Of a stretch of DNA of 64,000 nucleotides, positions 11,048 to 26,100 are shown in pieces. This DNA comes from Datnioides undecimradiatus (lineage: Eukaryota > Chordata > Actinopteri > Lobotiformes > Datnioididae). A model generated the notes under the pieces. That model was given only the letters and a program-made list of their open reading frames with translations, was not told the DNA's origin and did not search any database. Both the position numbers and the translations under genes were made by a program. The stretch covers positions 1,426,001 through 1,490,000 of the forward strand of contig WARS01000645.1 in assembly GCA_008933995.1 (NCBI GenBank), written 5' to 3'. Every line of letters starts with the position of its first letter. Positions within the stretch are counted from its first letter, which is position 1.

Positions 11048-14000
11048 TTAATAAGAATGTTTCACAATACCAGTTAAAATCACTGCAAAGACAAATGCAT
11101 CCAAAATCATCAAGAACTAATCAAACTGTCAAATCAGTGATACTTTGTCCATAGTATTTCATTACAAGAAACTGATCTTTATATGTCAAAACAAACCATC
11201 AACAAGTACTTTAAACATCAATTCATGTGATGATATCTGGTTTTTGGTGTGTGAGATCTCAGAAAATATTGAAAAATACCTGTCGTAGTTTCTTAGAGAC
11301 ATATCTGTTTGACATATTAAAATACAGTGTTACATGAACAGAAATAGTTTAAATAAATAAATAGATATGGATAAACTGCAACCAGAAAATGTTTGGACTA
11401 AAATAATTGCTTATCAAAAAAGTTGCCAATTAAGTTATTATCAGCCAGTTTATTAAATAATTAATCTTTGTGGTTCTAGTTTTCATCTTATTGCCTCTCT
11501 TCTTCTTGTCTTGTGGACAGTGTAACTTAAAGGGGACATCAGACACTAATTATCCTGCCAGAGTGGCTGTACCCCCGGACGCTGCGTCACTGTATTAATT
11601 GGCTGCACCTGTCTCTTGTCATCGGTCATAACCCAACGCTTTCGCAGGGAAAGGTTGCAGAGATCAAGAAAGCATTCGGTGCTGCTTTTGTGCAGAAAAC
11701 TGCTTGAGATAATCCAGTTCTTGGCAGCGGGATTGTGTATGTTTTGGAACTGCCAAGTTTACACATCTCTGGCCCACTGTAGCATGTCTGCCCCATATGG
11801 GGCACTTGCTCGCTGGAAACAGTTCCAGACAGCGATGCATGTCTAGGACCAGGCAGTTAAGACTCTTTGAAAATGAATAAAAATCCAGCAGAACACCACT
11901 TGGACAGCGATCAATGTCAGTATTTAACAATGTGCACATTTACTGTGTCTTTTACTATCGAGCAAGCAAAATATTTGAGAGGAATAGAAAATTCATGTCC
12001 AAATACAACTGATACAAATGATAAAACAAACACTTGATGTTTTGAGATTCATTACTTTTTTTTTAGCATGTCTGACTAATAGAAGGCTGAAGGATCTGGT
12101 CCATAATTGCCAGGCAGATAAGCCGCTCTAAAAGAGGAACCTTGGTCCACTGCGTGGGTAATGTGTTGGTCTAGATCACTCTGCAAAGTCATGCAAATTC
12201 CTGTGTTGAGGTTGGATTCCTCCACTGCAGCTCACAGTTCTCCTTGGCTTTTGACCAAGCCATGGAGTGCCCCCTGAGGGGAGTTCACCCAGCCATCTTG
12301 TTATTCTAGCACATTCATCCACATCACTTGCTCAGTCGTTAGACTGGTTTGAGTCCACCGTAGCGAGGGAGAAGCTGCTGCTGCCATCGTCATTGTGGTG
12401 TACACACTCTAAATAAGACTATGGTGTTAAATTTTATTTTCATATTTACATTTAAAATGTTGTAATCATACTGCAGCTATATTTTAACCTAAAAACTGTT
12501 TGACTTTATTAGTTATTACATTTCCTTAAGCCACTTAAAGGCTGGAAAGTAAAAACACGGAGAAATCCAAAAAAGGCAAGTACGCCTGCTTGTACATTTT
12601 GGAAAACGTCTGAATTTTTGATGAACCATACAGTCATCACTGAACTATTTATAAGGTTGTCGAATTCCTGTGTCAACCTCAGACTCCTGCCAGACACTGG
12701 AGTCTTAAATGCAAGGTTCTGAATCATGAGAGTGTTCTTGGTCTCCTGCCAATCACTTCATATGCTTTCTTTATGAAAAGTTAATCATCCACAGTTCTCT
12801 GGCTCGTCACGTCTTTTTTTTTTTTTAATTTTGTAAAAGAGGGACAGTAGCTGGCAGTCTTCAAGTACAACCAAGCCACTTGTACTGGTGGAGATTCACA
12901 AAAACAATGAGTGGCTTTGCATATGTAGGTGTGTTTGTCTTGCAGCTATTGACAAGATCTGAGCTGCTTTATCTTTACTGGGTCTAACCTTTTCATAGAT
13001 GTATAGAAGAAGAGCTCTTGTATCGGACTCTGTCTCCATAGGGGAAACACTTTAGTGCTGTTTGTTATTAATGAAACAAACTCTTTGCTAGCATAAGTCA
13101 GGCTTTGCTATTTGATAATTAACATTGATCTCAAAACCTCAAAGATATTCAATACTCAGCACCTGCAGCAAATGATTATTTTATGTATTGTAGTAATAGG
13201 TTCCAATTAGTTTTTTGTTGATGAATTAATCACCTAATCAACTAATTTCTTGTTTTCAGAGGACGTTAGGCCAACATGGACATATTTGAACTAAACGCCA
13301 ATCTTAGTTCATCACACATTTATCAGTATGGTATATATGTTGCTGCATAATTAAAAATTAATTTTTCTACTGTAGGATGTCCTGCTTGGTACTTTTTGTC
13401 CATGGTGAGTAAATAATCAAATCAAAGAAATTGGTTTATATTATGTGTTTGTGTCCAAAAATTATTATTGGCTACAATGTCATTATCAGATTTTTAAAAA
13501 ATCCTAATACTGGCAGCTTTAATCCAAAGCTTACATTTACTTGAGTAAAGTTTAACAAAATGTGATTTATCCAGTCTTAAGTGTTCTTACTCTTTAGTGT
13601 TAAGAAACAAAATCATTTGCTGTGTTATGAGGTTAGGGTCTAGGGAGGAATTTGCTGAGCCCCAAGGTGTGTCCTTAACAGGTGTTGTTGGGGCTTTTCC
13701 TGTTCTTTCTGGCCTCTTTCACTTTATTGGCACCAGGGCTGTGGAGCCAATTGTTTGGCTGTTGCCTTGGAAACGTCTCTTGTTTTCCATATGGCAGCAT
13801 GTCAAGGCAGGCAGAAAATGATCACTCAGTCCAAAGTGTTCCTCGCTGTAGAATATATGTGTTAAACCTCACCTGTCAGTCCTGGAGAAGAGGCTGGACT
13901 GGGTTCAAGTAGGAGCTTTGCGTTATATTTGGTTCATAGTTAATTTTGCTAAAACACACAGAAGTCATGAAGGCCTCTCTGAACTGGACATGTAAAGGAC

Positions 14001-17000
14001 AAAATGATGCATCAAACAATATATAATATATACTGTTTATTGAAAAGGGATGGATAAATCAACATTGTATACATTCAAGATAATATAGTCTAATAAAGTA
14101 TCCCAGCAATAGTGTCACGCTATCATCATCAAGCCTATAATGTTCAGTATTAGGGTTTTTTTTTTTAACTCTGAAGTGCTGATTCAGTTTATTTTTGAGC
14201 AAAAACATTAATCCAATTATGCATCTACTTGTGTCCACTGATCTCCTTGCAGTTTTTGGCCTGTGTTTGCTAGCTGGATTTTTGTCTCATTACATAATTT
14301 TGCAGCGTTTGCTACTGACACAACAGTAATTCACTCAGCAGGTATTTGACCTTGTTGCACATCTGCAAGTTGCCTTAAGAGCCCACTTAAAGGGAAACTC
14401 CACTGATTCTTACACATTAGTTTGATAATCATGAAGTATATGACACAACCTGTGAAAACAGTTGTATATTATTATTAATGCATGTAGTTCTGGAAGAGTT
14501 ATGTTAAATCTGAGGAAACAGCCATGGAAACTACAAATCTTTATTTGAAAGTGGGAATTGTAGGATCTAGAAGTTTTGCAGCTCTTGTTTTGTCGTGTTC
14601 ATTTATTGAAGAAGACAATTTATTTGACCTATTAAATCTGACACCACAAAACCAAATCAGGCTCCATCCGTGGATCTTACTGGCTAGGAACGTACATTTC
14701 AAGTCAATAAGTCTGAGATGTATTTTGGAGCAAGACTTTTTAAGGCTTTAAATAATTAAAAAAAAAAAAAAAAAAGTCCTCAGAAAAACACCTCGAAGAG
14801 ATAAAGTAACTTGGCAAAAGGTTTTCTAATGTACACAGTCACTGACAGACTTCACCTTTATATTATTTGACTTCTTATTGTGGTAATTAAACATTTTAAG
14901 AAGATAAACTAGAAATGTACTCACTTCTGATTGAAGTGCTATCTTGAAAATATTTTGATGTACAAGCCATTTATCACATGAAGTTAACAAAATTAGAGCC
15001 TCTTCTGAAGTGGCTAATTGTAAATAGCAGCTACAGTATTCAAATTGTTACATTATTTTGCCCAATTCTGTTTTATGACATCTGAGTATCTTTGCCATGC
15101 GGGAAATATTGTTTCTGAGAAAAGAAAGAGGTTTGTTGTCATTGCTCTTAGACAGGCAGAGCTGAGCAGGCGTCTTCCTCATGCAAGCCAAGTCTTACTC
15201 TGCCAACCAGTTCTGCTCCTGGCAACCCTGTTTGGATCCAGCTGCAACATTTTTTCTTCAGGAAAAAAGAGGACTAACAACTTTATGTCTGACTGATTCC
15301 TCATGTGTATCCTCGGGAGCAGCAGGGAAGTTAACGAGGAAGAGACATGACATCAAGTCAGCCACAGCTCTTAATATTTGCCAAGACACTTACAGTTAAA
15401 ATATCACTCAGTTTGATGCCTCCCTACTTTGACCCAGACAATGTGAAACAATTAAACAAAGCTAACACGAGTGTTAGAAAGCTAGAAACAGAAGAATGAA
15501 AGTTCCAGATAAAAGGGAAGAAAAGGATATAAATGAATGTAAGCCCAGAGAAGCAGATGTAAGAAACAAAGGCAGCCATTGTTTGGTCTGGAGATACCTC
15601 ACATGTTTTTAGGCCAGGGGCCCAGACTGTGCAGCTTACCTGTGCTTTGTGGCTCTGCAAGAGAATGGGACAAAAACAGAGCTGTCATGCAGTACAAAAA
15701 TATTATCATTTCCTAGCATAACATATCTGCTGTGCAACTGGCAGTAGTCTCAATCATATGAAAGGGAACAATAATCAGCATTGCTGGCCCTGATTCAAAC
15801 TTCTAGCATTTAGCCTTGCATGAGCTGGGCAACGGGCCACCTGCCAAAAAGGACGCTACCTTGAGTCAAGGAAGCAAGGATGTGCGTTGGCCTGTCTCTG
15901 TCATCCAGTTAAAGATTTTATAAGGGATGCTGGACATGAGCAGTGCCCATAATATTTAATGTCGTGCCACTTGAGGAAAGGAAATATAAAGTTTTTATTT
16001 ACTTTTACCACAAGCAGCATTTGACAGTTCTGTACTTCATGACTCGCAGGACATTTATGGGTTATTACAATAATATCACATGGCTTTCATCCAAATAGTT
16101 GTGCTCTGTTTCATATGCATATGCACTATTTGCTCAAGTAATTCAAGTAATGAATTTAATTACTTTAGATTTGACCTGTCAAAATAAAAAAAGACTTGCA
16201 ACTTGCCCAAACACCTGTGGCATTTTTTATATTTTGTGAGGGGCAAATCATGAAACATGTTTCATTTTGGATTGTATTTTTGGCAGTGATTTGGGAACAA
16301 ATGACATGGGACTTGCTACTCTTGACTTTGGATTTAATTTGGCACTTGTCTGTCTTGACTTGGAATGATACATTGAACTTGACTTGGTCCTTGACGTGGG
16401 ACTTGTTGGTTTTGACTAAAAACTTGTTGGTAATGATAAGAAACTTGGCTTTGTGGCTGGTTGGTTTTAAAGTGGAGCTTGTTGGTCTTGACTTTGGACT
16501 CTCTCTTTTCATCGAGGACATGTTGGCTTTGATTCTGGTCTTGACTTGGGACTTGGGTTGTTCTTGACTCAGTACTTGCTGGTTTTGACTTTGGACTCTT
16601 TGGTATTAACTTGGGATTTGTCTCTGTTGACTTGGAACTTGTTGGTCTTGAGTGGAAACATGCTTGTGAATTGCAAAATAGTATTTTCTCACATTTTCAC
16701 TCATTAACAGTTAATAGCAAAGTAACATTTAAAAGCAGACAGCAGCATTTGAAATTTTACAGTCATGCAGAGCAGTGTATGCCAGTTGTAGCTTCATTTT
16801 CCCTCACATACATGTATTTTGTAGACATTTTGCTGTACGCAATATACCGATCTGTTTTTATCTCAGCTGTGACAGCATTTAATGGGTTAAAAATTACAGC
16901 TTGAGTGAGTTCTACAATGACAATAACTCATCTCAAAACAAGAAACACATTGACATTTTTTCTCACTTGAGTCTGCTTAACCTCAACACCCCTTCTAGTG

Positions 17001-20000
17001 CTTTCCAGGAGCCTGGAGGGGAGAACGATTACTTTATTAAGGCTCCATCAAATTTATTGGAGTAACACAGGCTTTTAATGTACATTCTTCATTCTGACAC
17101 TTGCGCAAAGTGTTTTATGTTTGTTTTGTATACCCACATAATTAGCTGTGGGCATTAAATTTTGAAAGGCGTTTCAGAACAATTGATGTTTGTTTGTGAG
17201 AACCAGTAACATTCAGGGTATTGATGTCATTTTTTTAATGATGTATATGCTACTCTAACAGCAGGAGCTGGTGAAGCCAAAAGTCTGCTCAAACTATTCA
17301 CTTGTGCATTTGTCATGACTGGGTTTTATCTGTGAACCTGCTGCTCTGTCATCATTCTTGCCCTTTTACAGGTGTAATTCTTTATAATATTGTCGAGTTT
17401 GAATTCTTTAACCTCATCTCTCCTCTCGCAGTGATGAACTACGGAAAGAGGCGCGGCAGTTGAAGAAGGAACTTCAGGCTATAAAGCAACGGAAAGAAGA
17501 AAGTACAAAACCTGCTGCAGATGAAGTCAAAGATGGTATGTGAGCAGATCTTTTTATCCCTGCATGTACTGATGGATGTGCATCACTGTTACCCATTATG
17601 CATTCATTTATCAGTGGTTGATGATATTGTGTATATGTATCTTACATCTTGCTTTTTAAAGGTGTTTGCACAAGATCTCTTTCACCAAGGAGCTCTAAGT
17701 GTGAACAAAGTCTCTAAGAGGGTGGTCCGTGCTACATTCTCTGCTAATGGACACTAAGACAGACAACCCTCTGATTTTGTCAATTAGTTGCAGACGTCCT
17801 TTTTTCCCCCCCAAGGGTCTGCATATTTGTGTCAAAGCTCACAGAAAATTGCGTGGGTGCAAATTGTTGAGTGGCCGCCATCGTTGCACATCAAACCCTT
17901 TGTGTGTTTGTTAGTTTGCAGCTTTGGCCAATGTGAGTCTATTAAAAAAAAAAAAAAAAAAAACCTGCCCCCAAATCTCCTCGGGTCTTCACCACACTGT
18001 AGTCTGTCATAATGCCGTCAATCTTTTTGGATTTTTGCTGATGCTGAAACACATTTTTGAAAATTACCAAAAACCACTTAGGCAGAGAGGTTAGCTTGAG
18101 GCTGTGTGTATATTCTTGTGCAACAAAACAAAATAGTTCACGGGGGGTTCTGCAGGGACCATCCTAACCAGGGGATTATCACCAGCCAAAATTTACTGAA
18201 CACTATGATGGGATTTCTGTTGCTCAAACATTGTTTTTGTCTCCACAAACATTGATGGTTTTATGTTTTTTAAACAGAGACACTGAACCCATTCCTGACT
18301 CGCTGCTGATTGGTTCAAGATTTTAGGGGAAAGAGCACAAAATACAATCATTACATTGTTCTTTAATACGAAGATTAACTAAGATTCTGTGGGTGAGTCT
18401 GATTTAATGTGTTGCTCTTAGTGATATCTGCATAGAGCTAAGCTGTTCCTATAAACATACTAAGCAGACAGAGGTCTTCTCTTAATAGATCCAGTTATAA
18501 ACTCAAGTGTTGAGTCAGTAAGAGCCCTGCATTGTTATACCAAGTGGCAACTAGCCTAAGCTCCCCCATTATCTTACAAGGTATTTAAACTCTGCCAGGG
18601 ACCTTTGTTTTGTGTGTCTCTGGCAGCTTAGCCGGAGGCAGGAGTTTCTTTTAAGAGTTCCTCATTACATTTCTGTGTTGGAAGCAAAACTTAATTCCAT
18701 TAGATGGAATTCTTAGATGTCATGGGCCAATGGCCACTGCAGGGGAGACGGATGTCTGCTCAAATGCTGTAAATCTTGAAACTCTGCTTGGCCACAGAGG
18801 AACACTGTGGTGAGGGCTCGTTTTATCTCATCCCACTGGAGAAGCCGTGCTACAGTTAGAGCTACACACATACAGACACACACTGATGCATTAAGACTCA
18901 CACTGACACTGTCATCCCTTGAGGTTTAAATCATTCTCTTGGTTGTGCTCCCGCCACTTTGTGAAGGTCAACCTCTGGTCTCATTTCACTCACATGCTTC
19001 CCAGACTGGTCAGTGTCATCTCAGTTGGGGTGCACATGATGTAGGGCTAGAAATGCAGCTAACATTAATTTATCAGTCATTTTATTTTCGGACATTTCAG
19101 AGCCACAAGTGGTGTCTCTTAATTGCTAAATTGTTCCCAAAGATTTTCAGTTTACTATCACATACTGTTCAACTCTCCAATCTTTACAATGGAGAGGTTG
19201 GAAACAGAAATATTTAACAGTTAGGCTTGAAATATAAATAACATGATTGTGTTCGTAACAAATGTAGTAATGTGACTGATTCTCTCTCAGCAGATTGTTT
19301 CAGCTTTTAATGACTTAAAATTAAAATACAAATAAACAAACATCTGTTACATACAAGTTATACAAGTTCACAAAAGGCAGATTAAGCCTATCACCACCCG
19401 ATAAATCTAACTATATTTCACAGAATGTGAGTTTTCAAATTTGGTGTCTGGTGTGACATTGCCGTGATGGTGCACTGGTAATAATGTGTTTTATTTCAGA
19501 CAGAAAAGATTGGTTCACCAGAGCCGAAGGCAGCTGCAGATTAGGCTAAAGCATCTAGGAACATGGCAGAACCTTTGGCTTCATAAGCACGTTGAAAGTA
19601 TTCATGCAATTACTGTCACTGTCAGAAGGGGGGGATAAAAGTCTATAGTAGCAGCTTTAAAATAGCATTAACAGAAGATCCTGTGGGTCATATTTCTCAA
19701 TAAAAGGAGCAAATATACAAGTTTTTAATATATAAGTTTTACTGAAACTCTAGAGAAATAAACACACATTGGCGATGTAAATGAGTGTGTAAATGACCAA
19801 CAAAGCTAAGGGTGGTTCGTCTATTTGGCATTAAGCATTAGATCCGTATTAAAACTTGTGTAAAATGTAGGATGTAATGTTACGTTAACATTATCCAGTA
19901 TTGAGCACTGATGATATTATCTATATGTAACATACTAACACACTACAAAATCAGGGAGTCGGTCTGAATGTTTGATCAGCTGTTCCTGTGTCATACAATC

Positions 20001-23000
20001 CTATACTCCGGTTTTCATGATATTATGGCCATTATAGCTTGTGTCTTGACTGATTTTAGTTGCCATAAAGTGTTTGATTTTCTTGTTTTTCTCATTTGTA
20101 TATTTGTTATATCAGTCACTATAAAGTAGTCACTATTTTTTTCTATTATTTAGGCTGTAAGGCACGACTGCAGCTACTGAAGCAAATGGGTGAACTCATC
20201 CATGACTATGGAAAAGTTCACAAGCTACTTTGAAGGAAGCCTTTAAGCAGCTTTCTTAATTTTACCGTAATACATTCAAGCTAAAAACAAATATTGAGGG
20301 AGTTACCGTCTTGTTATTTCCGTCTTAATGCAGTCATCTGTTTTACCCTGCCCATAAAATATGCATGCATAAAATAAACACATAGAGGACGCCAAATAAA
20401 GTAGAGATTTTTCACTCCAGTGGTAATTTTTCTACCTGTAGTATTTCTACAAATGACTGTGTGTCCCTTGACCATCAATTCACCATTCTGCATAAAGTCT
20501 GCGCCCATTCCTCATCCCCACGTGCAGGACATTACACTTGATTGGAGTGAAACCCAAAATTGTCTCTTCAGAATTCACCATCAGCTTTTTTCTGTCTTTT
20601 TTTTTCTTCACCTTTTTTGAAGTAAATCACTTCAGTTTTCATCACATAAATTACAGCATGTTCCTGTAGTCTGGTTTTCTCTGTCTTGGCATGACCGCTG
20701 GGTACCTGAGCCAAAAATAAGAGAGCCATTCTAAAACCACTGTCCATTCAATACCCACCCTAAATGATGTGGCAGCAGTCTTTATCCCATGTAGATATTA
20801 TACAGGTTATGCCTTCGTGCTCTCGGTGTTTTATTACACTGCTGCCCATCGCATATTGTTGACTTTGAACAAATGTTGCAGCAGAGTGATATTTGAAACA
20901 CCAATTACCTGTGATCAAGATTAGCATGTTATTTTGTCTTCTCAATATAGCATTTGACAGTTTTTGACCAAGTTAGTTATTTTCTCAGGATGCTTGTGAA
21001 ATGTTCAGCAGTCTTTGTTGTTGCATAATTGAAGATGGATAGTTGGTGTTGACCTCAAAGCACTGACTGACAAAATCATTTCTGATGTGTTTTTGATTGA
21101 TGGTCAGCAGTAAGGTTGCCTCACAGCTAGGCGCCGTGCTGCTTTAACTTTTCTTTGGAAACTGTTGATTGTTAAATGGAGACAGGGACCTTTTATCCTA
21201 TTGAAAAGGCGTTTGTCGTCCACAACAGCCTTTGGTTGCTACAACATCAGCGGCTTGATTTGTAGCTCTCCTGAGCCCAGGTGACAGGAGAGGGGAGGAA
21301 TGTAGTTAGAAAGGCCATCAAACTCAAAGATAGTAGTTAGTGACAACAGCTGGAGAAGGTGATGTGTGTTCCTCATGTAGGACCTCAGGGCATCATCAGT
21401 CAGCATCCAGCATGTCACTGGCTACAGCAGGGAGGCAGAGCAGGAGAGGTGACTGTGGGGAGCAGGGGAGGGTGAGTTGGAGGGAGATCACTTGGTCTCA
21501 TAAATCAAGAGAAAAAGGTTTGCCCCCTCAAGCAGCATAGCAGACTTCCATGTTGACACTGCAGGAAGTGGGGAGAGCGTGGCACTTGGATTTGCAGGGC
21601 TGTTTGCTCAGTATTTGCAGCCTAAAGTCCCAGAGAAGCAAGAGTAATTGCATGGTTTTTCCAAATAATAGCCAATGCAAACACCCCACAGGACTGAAAC
21701 CCTTCGTTTTAACACTCTTCCTGATTTGTACTATTTGTTTGATAAATACGGCACTTTCTCCTCAACAAGAAATGTGACTTCTGCCTGTTACATAAGTGAA
21801 ATATCTTTTACTCTCAGGAAAAATACAAATGAAAAAATAAATCACAAAATACATTTTATTTTGTATGTTTGCATTTTATGTTTCAACATTTCTCTTTGTA
21901 TTTATCAATGTTTGTCTATAATCAAGTCAATTTTTATTTTCATTAAATAAAATAAACTAGTTTCAAAATAGTTTATAGTGTATAGTATAATAGTTTCAAA
22001 GGAGCTATATCCAAGTTAGAAGAGGATGTTATTATCACTCTTATCTGTGTGGTTAATAATGCTACAAACAGCAGTCTGGAAAGACAGGAAGCAGGGTGAA
22101 ATAGCCAGCCCGGCTCTGTACAAAGGTAAAAAATCCATCTACCAGTATTAAAGCTCAGTGATTAATTATATACATTATATCCATTTTTATAAGGACTATT
22201 TCATGGACAGGTGCAATAACTTATTGCAGTCTTTGAACAGATTAAACAAATAGGATATGTTCCTTTTGTTTATGCTAGGCTAAGCTAACATTGTGCTGGC
22301 TGTAGCTTCATATTAAGCCTACAATTGTCGCAGTACTGTGGTTGTTCTCATCAAACTTTTGCCAAGAAAGTAATTTTTTTTCTTAAAATGTCAAACTATG
22401 TATAACTACCTTTCATAACTGAGGGTTTGTTCCTTTAAGATTATTTCTTGGCCACATTTTGGAGACACTGAGACTGAACTGTGTCTATAATTTCTTCACT
22501 GCAGCTAAGATTATTAAAACACACAAAAGTGGACATTGTATTTATAATAAAGTCAGTGTTTGTCAGTGCCTCTGATTTGTACCATTTATGTAAACCTGTT
22601 TAAAACACGGCCTGTCCAAAGTTTCTTGGACAGAACATCTGTTCTTTATTAGTCCTTTCAATTGATATAGTTTGCTCTTATAATGATTTCTTAATGTTAT
22701 TTTGGTGTAGGTAGTCTCTTAGTGGTGGGACAGACTGGGTAACCTCAAGTTAGTTTAGATATGTTCATCCTTATCAGGCTTTTTTGAACCATAGGCTTTA
22801 TTCAACCCCCCCGATGCATGTTTTCTGTAATTTAGTGTTTATTAGTCAATCTTAGTACACACTTTTCATAGTCCATCCTTCTGAGACTTGATGATAAATG
22901 CCTGCGTAAATAAACAGACCTTAGCATAAATTCAAATCACTGCAGCTTTTGCTAAATGACTTGTGGGCTTGTGACTTGTAGACAGTGTTTTCTCTGTTAC

Positions 23001-23074
23001 ATCATTTATTTGGTGCAGCTGAGTGTGTCACAGTGACCAGTCAGAAGTGGCATTGCTTGTCCGGTGGGGAGATG

Positions 23075-23118
<44 letters not shown>

Positions 23119-26100
23119 CATCACATTTTGTTGTGGAAAGAAAGCGCCCCACCAGCCAGCAGTCTGCGCTCACTGTCTGCCACTCTGTGACTTCACAGCC
23201 TGAGCACAGTCTGAGCTGGGAGATTTACAGAAGCACATTAACTGCATGAGACACCAATGTCAGCATGCTGATTGTCTCTCGCTCCATTCATGACGCGAGA
23301 GTACTTCACACATATTGCAGAGGTGGAAAATTATTCCCAGCATTGCCGTCAGCACTGACTTTACACTCTGTCTGCAATTGATAACTCATACGGATTATTC
23401 CTCTGCATTTGTTGTTTCCTTAATGTACAGTTTTATACGTTAGGCTGTTGTGTTCCCCTTACAGCAACAAATAATTGTTTAGTTCATAAAATGTTACACA
23501 GGCCTCATTGCAATTAATGTAAAACCACAAAGTCGTATAGTTAAAAATCACTGAAGATTAAGAAAAACAGAAAATATTCACATTCAAGAAATGATCAGTA
23601 TTAGTTGTAAATTTTTGCCTTTTCGGTGTAATACTTGTCCGACTGATCGTCCAAAAACCAAAAATGTAACAAAAAATATTTATTAATTCTTAAAATAGCT
23701 GATTGATTCTCTTCAATCAGTTCAGTTACTAATCAGTATAACTTAATTAGCAGCTCTTGGTCTAATATAGAGCACTTTTATGAAACAAGAAGAACCCTTG
23801 CTAATATTTCTGCATTAAACCAGTTCAAACACTTTTGTTTTTGCTTTCCTCAAGGCAGCTGAATGGAGTCCACATATGTTAATGGGTGGCGTTTTTGCTC
23901 AGGATTAAAGGGGTCTTTTTTTTGCCTGGGAGTGATCAGTTACATAAGGTTTGGGTATAAGGTAGCAGCCAGAATGTAGGTCATCTCTAAGAAAGATAAA
24001 GTGATGGGTTACTAGGTTGGGGCTTAAGTCCACTACATCTTTGCAAGGGGTTGGCAGTAGTATGGATTCACGCAGAGCATGTCACTCAGAAATGAGAGGA
24101 CTCCCCCGTGTTGCCTCATCTTTTCACCTCTCTTATTATCACTTTCTCAGATCATGTATGGCAGCCACTGCCGCAGCTTGACAAGCTGTACTTCCTTTTA
24201 TCCTTTCTCTCTGATCATGTTCTGGCCATCTGTCAAGTGCCAGGAAGCATGTGAAGTGGTAGTATTTGTTCTCCCTAAATGCTGTCAATGTACAGCATCA
24301 GGGAACTTCTTATTGCCCTAATGCAGTATTTCTTCAAATCTTTTCAGTTTTAGTTATGGAAGGTTGCACTTTGTGCCCAAGAGTCCTCATTTCTTGTTAT
24401 GGTGGAATTGGGAAAAATTTGCATATAGTCACTAAAATAAGATACCTGCTTTTTTGAAACCAAAAATATAAATGCATGAGTTAGGTGTGTAGATTGTCAA
24501 AAAAAACCCAAATGATTTATTTTAGTAATTTTAATAACCTTGCAATGGCAGTATCCTTCCATAGAAAGTATTGGTTCATTCCCAGAATGTGGGCAACTAC
24601 ATAAATATTAAATAAAAAAAGATCATTTACTTACATTGTTACATTAAGATTATATAGATTTGATCTCCAGTAAGCATCTGTTTTAATTTCTTTTTTACAC
24701 ATTTTTATGGTTAAATAACTTAGTAGCAGCTTTGATAAATGTAGCCATTTCTGCTTTATTCAAATGAAGCTCCCAAATGATTAACAGAATTGTTAAAATG
24801 ATTTGTGTAGTGGAAAATGACAGCACATGTAGACAGAAGAAATATTGAATGTAGAGTTATACTAGTCATTATTAAAACATATTTTGTGAGTGTTTTTGTA
24901 ATTTTGTCAAGATTTAAATAAATAAAGAGTTAATGGTAATCCATAATGACAGTGTCTGTCTTCTTTTTTTTCTTCTTTCTTTAATCTGGTTTTATCTTTT
25001 AGATAAAAAGCCAACCAGTGAGGCTGTAGCCGAGTATCTGGAGGGGCGGAAGAAGTACGAAGCGCTCAGGAAACAAAAACCGAAGAAAGGCTCAAATAGG
25101 GAAGAGCAGGTAAAAAGAACTCAATATGTGGTCAATGATTAGTCAAACAAATCATTTCAGGTGACATATCGGGAAACATTTGAGTTTGTCACCTGTGCTG
25201 TATACTAATTAAGGATGAATAATTATGTAGTTACTCACTATACCTGATCTTTTTGTTAGACACTGGCACTCCTCAATCGTTTCAAGTCCAAGTTGTCTTC
25301 AGCCATCACTGAAGCTCCGGAAGAGGAAACAGAGGAGCTGGAAGAAGATGATGACAAAGGATGGTAAGCGAGCCTGCACATTCAGATACCATCTCTCCTC
25401 TTGCCATCTCTATCTGTATGTCATTTGCCAGAGCAGCATCATCATGACTTGTAGCATATCACAGCTAGTATTCCTAAATCAAAGCTTGTTAGGCTCTGAG
25501 GTCAAGGAAATAATACCGTAACAGTGACAAACTCTCCTGGCTTTGCTGTCATTGGTCTAATTTTCAAACTAGCTCTTGAAATGTCAGTTTATCTAAACCA
25601 TCTACAATAAAAACTGTCTGTGCAGTTGCAGAATCATGCCAAATTTTACATCTATACCACCTATTTTGGATCAGGAAGTTCAGGACATCAGTCATAGTTT
25701 CACTGAAGGCCGAACTGGTGAGGCACACTTGATGTTGTCACCATTTAAAGCTACTCCGGGATAAACTCTACAGAGCATTTTAGCATCTTCTAGCTTATTG
25801 TTTTGGTTTTACAGCCCCCAAGGTAACTCTTTGCTTCACTCTGAAACTTTGTTTCATTTGTCAGTGGTCATTAAACACAACGATAAATGAAAGTTAACAT
25901 AGTTTTGAGTCTGGACAAAGTAGCAGTTGTTAACTGATATATTTGCTGTAATATCTTCACAAGTTGATAGTATACTTGTTCTACTTTCACAAAGTTGCAA
26001 ATAATTATTTTCAAGTGGATTTAAACCTGCTTTTTTCTCGTGTCACATCAACTGAGAGTGGCAAGAAAATGTGACTTAATTTCAAGATAATTATGTGAAT

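Larger units (their letters stand above)
7214..17431 (+). other. cwc27: cwc27 intron 10 (10.2 kb)
   Basis: No exon or second gene recognised. It holds (CA)n at 9334-9378, (TG)n at 10997-11045, a poly-A run at 14758-14775, a degenerate minisatellite at 16300-16655, and several decayed interspersed repeats (7680-7805, 8220-8355, about 11230-11490, about 13165-13256, and a segment from 14390 with an AAAGGGAAACTCCACTGATT start). Open frames such as 9792-10262 (plus) lack exon borders or a known family. Confidence 0.7.
17536..25002 (+). other. cwc27: cwc27 intron 11 (7.5 kb)
   Basis: Apart from the candidate alternative exon at 20154 I see no gene. It holds a 20-base poly-A at 17944-17963, (TG)n at 23076-23117, a fragment of the common repeat near 19046-19230, and an internally deleted fold-back element near 22005-22440. 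Confidence 0.7.

Noticed and set aside
16165-16567. Overlapping 118- and 123-codon frames on opposite strands
   Set aside because: Both are products of the degenerate minisatellite at 16300-16655.
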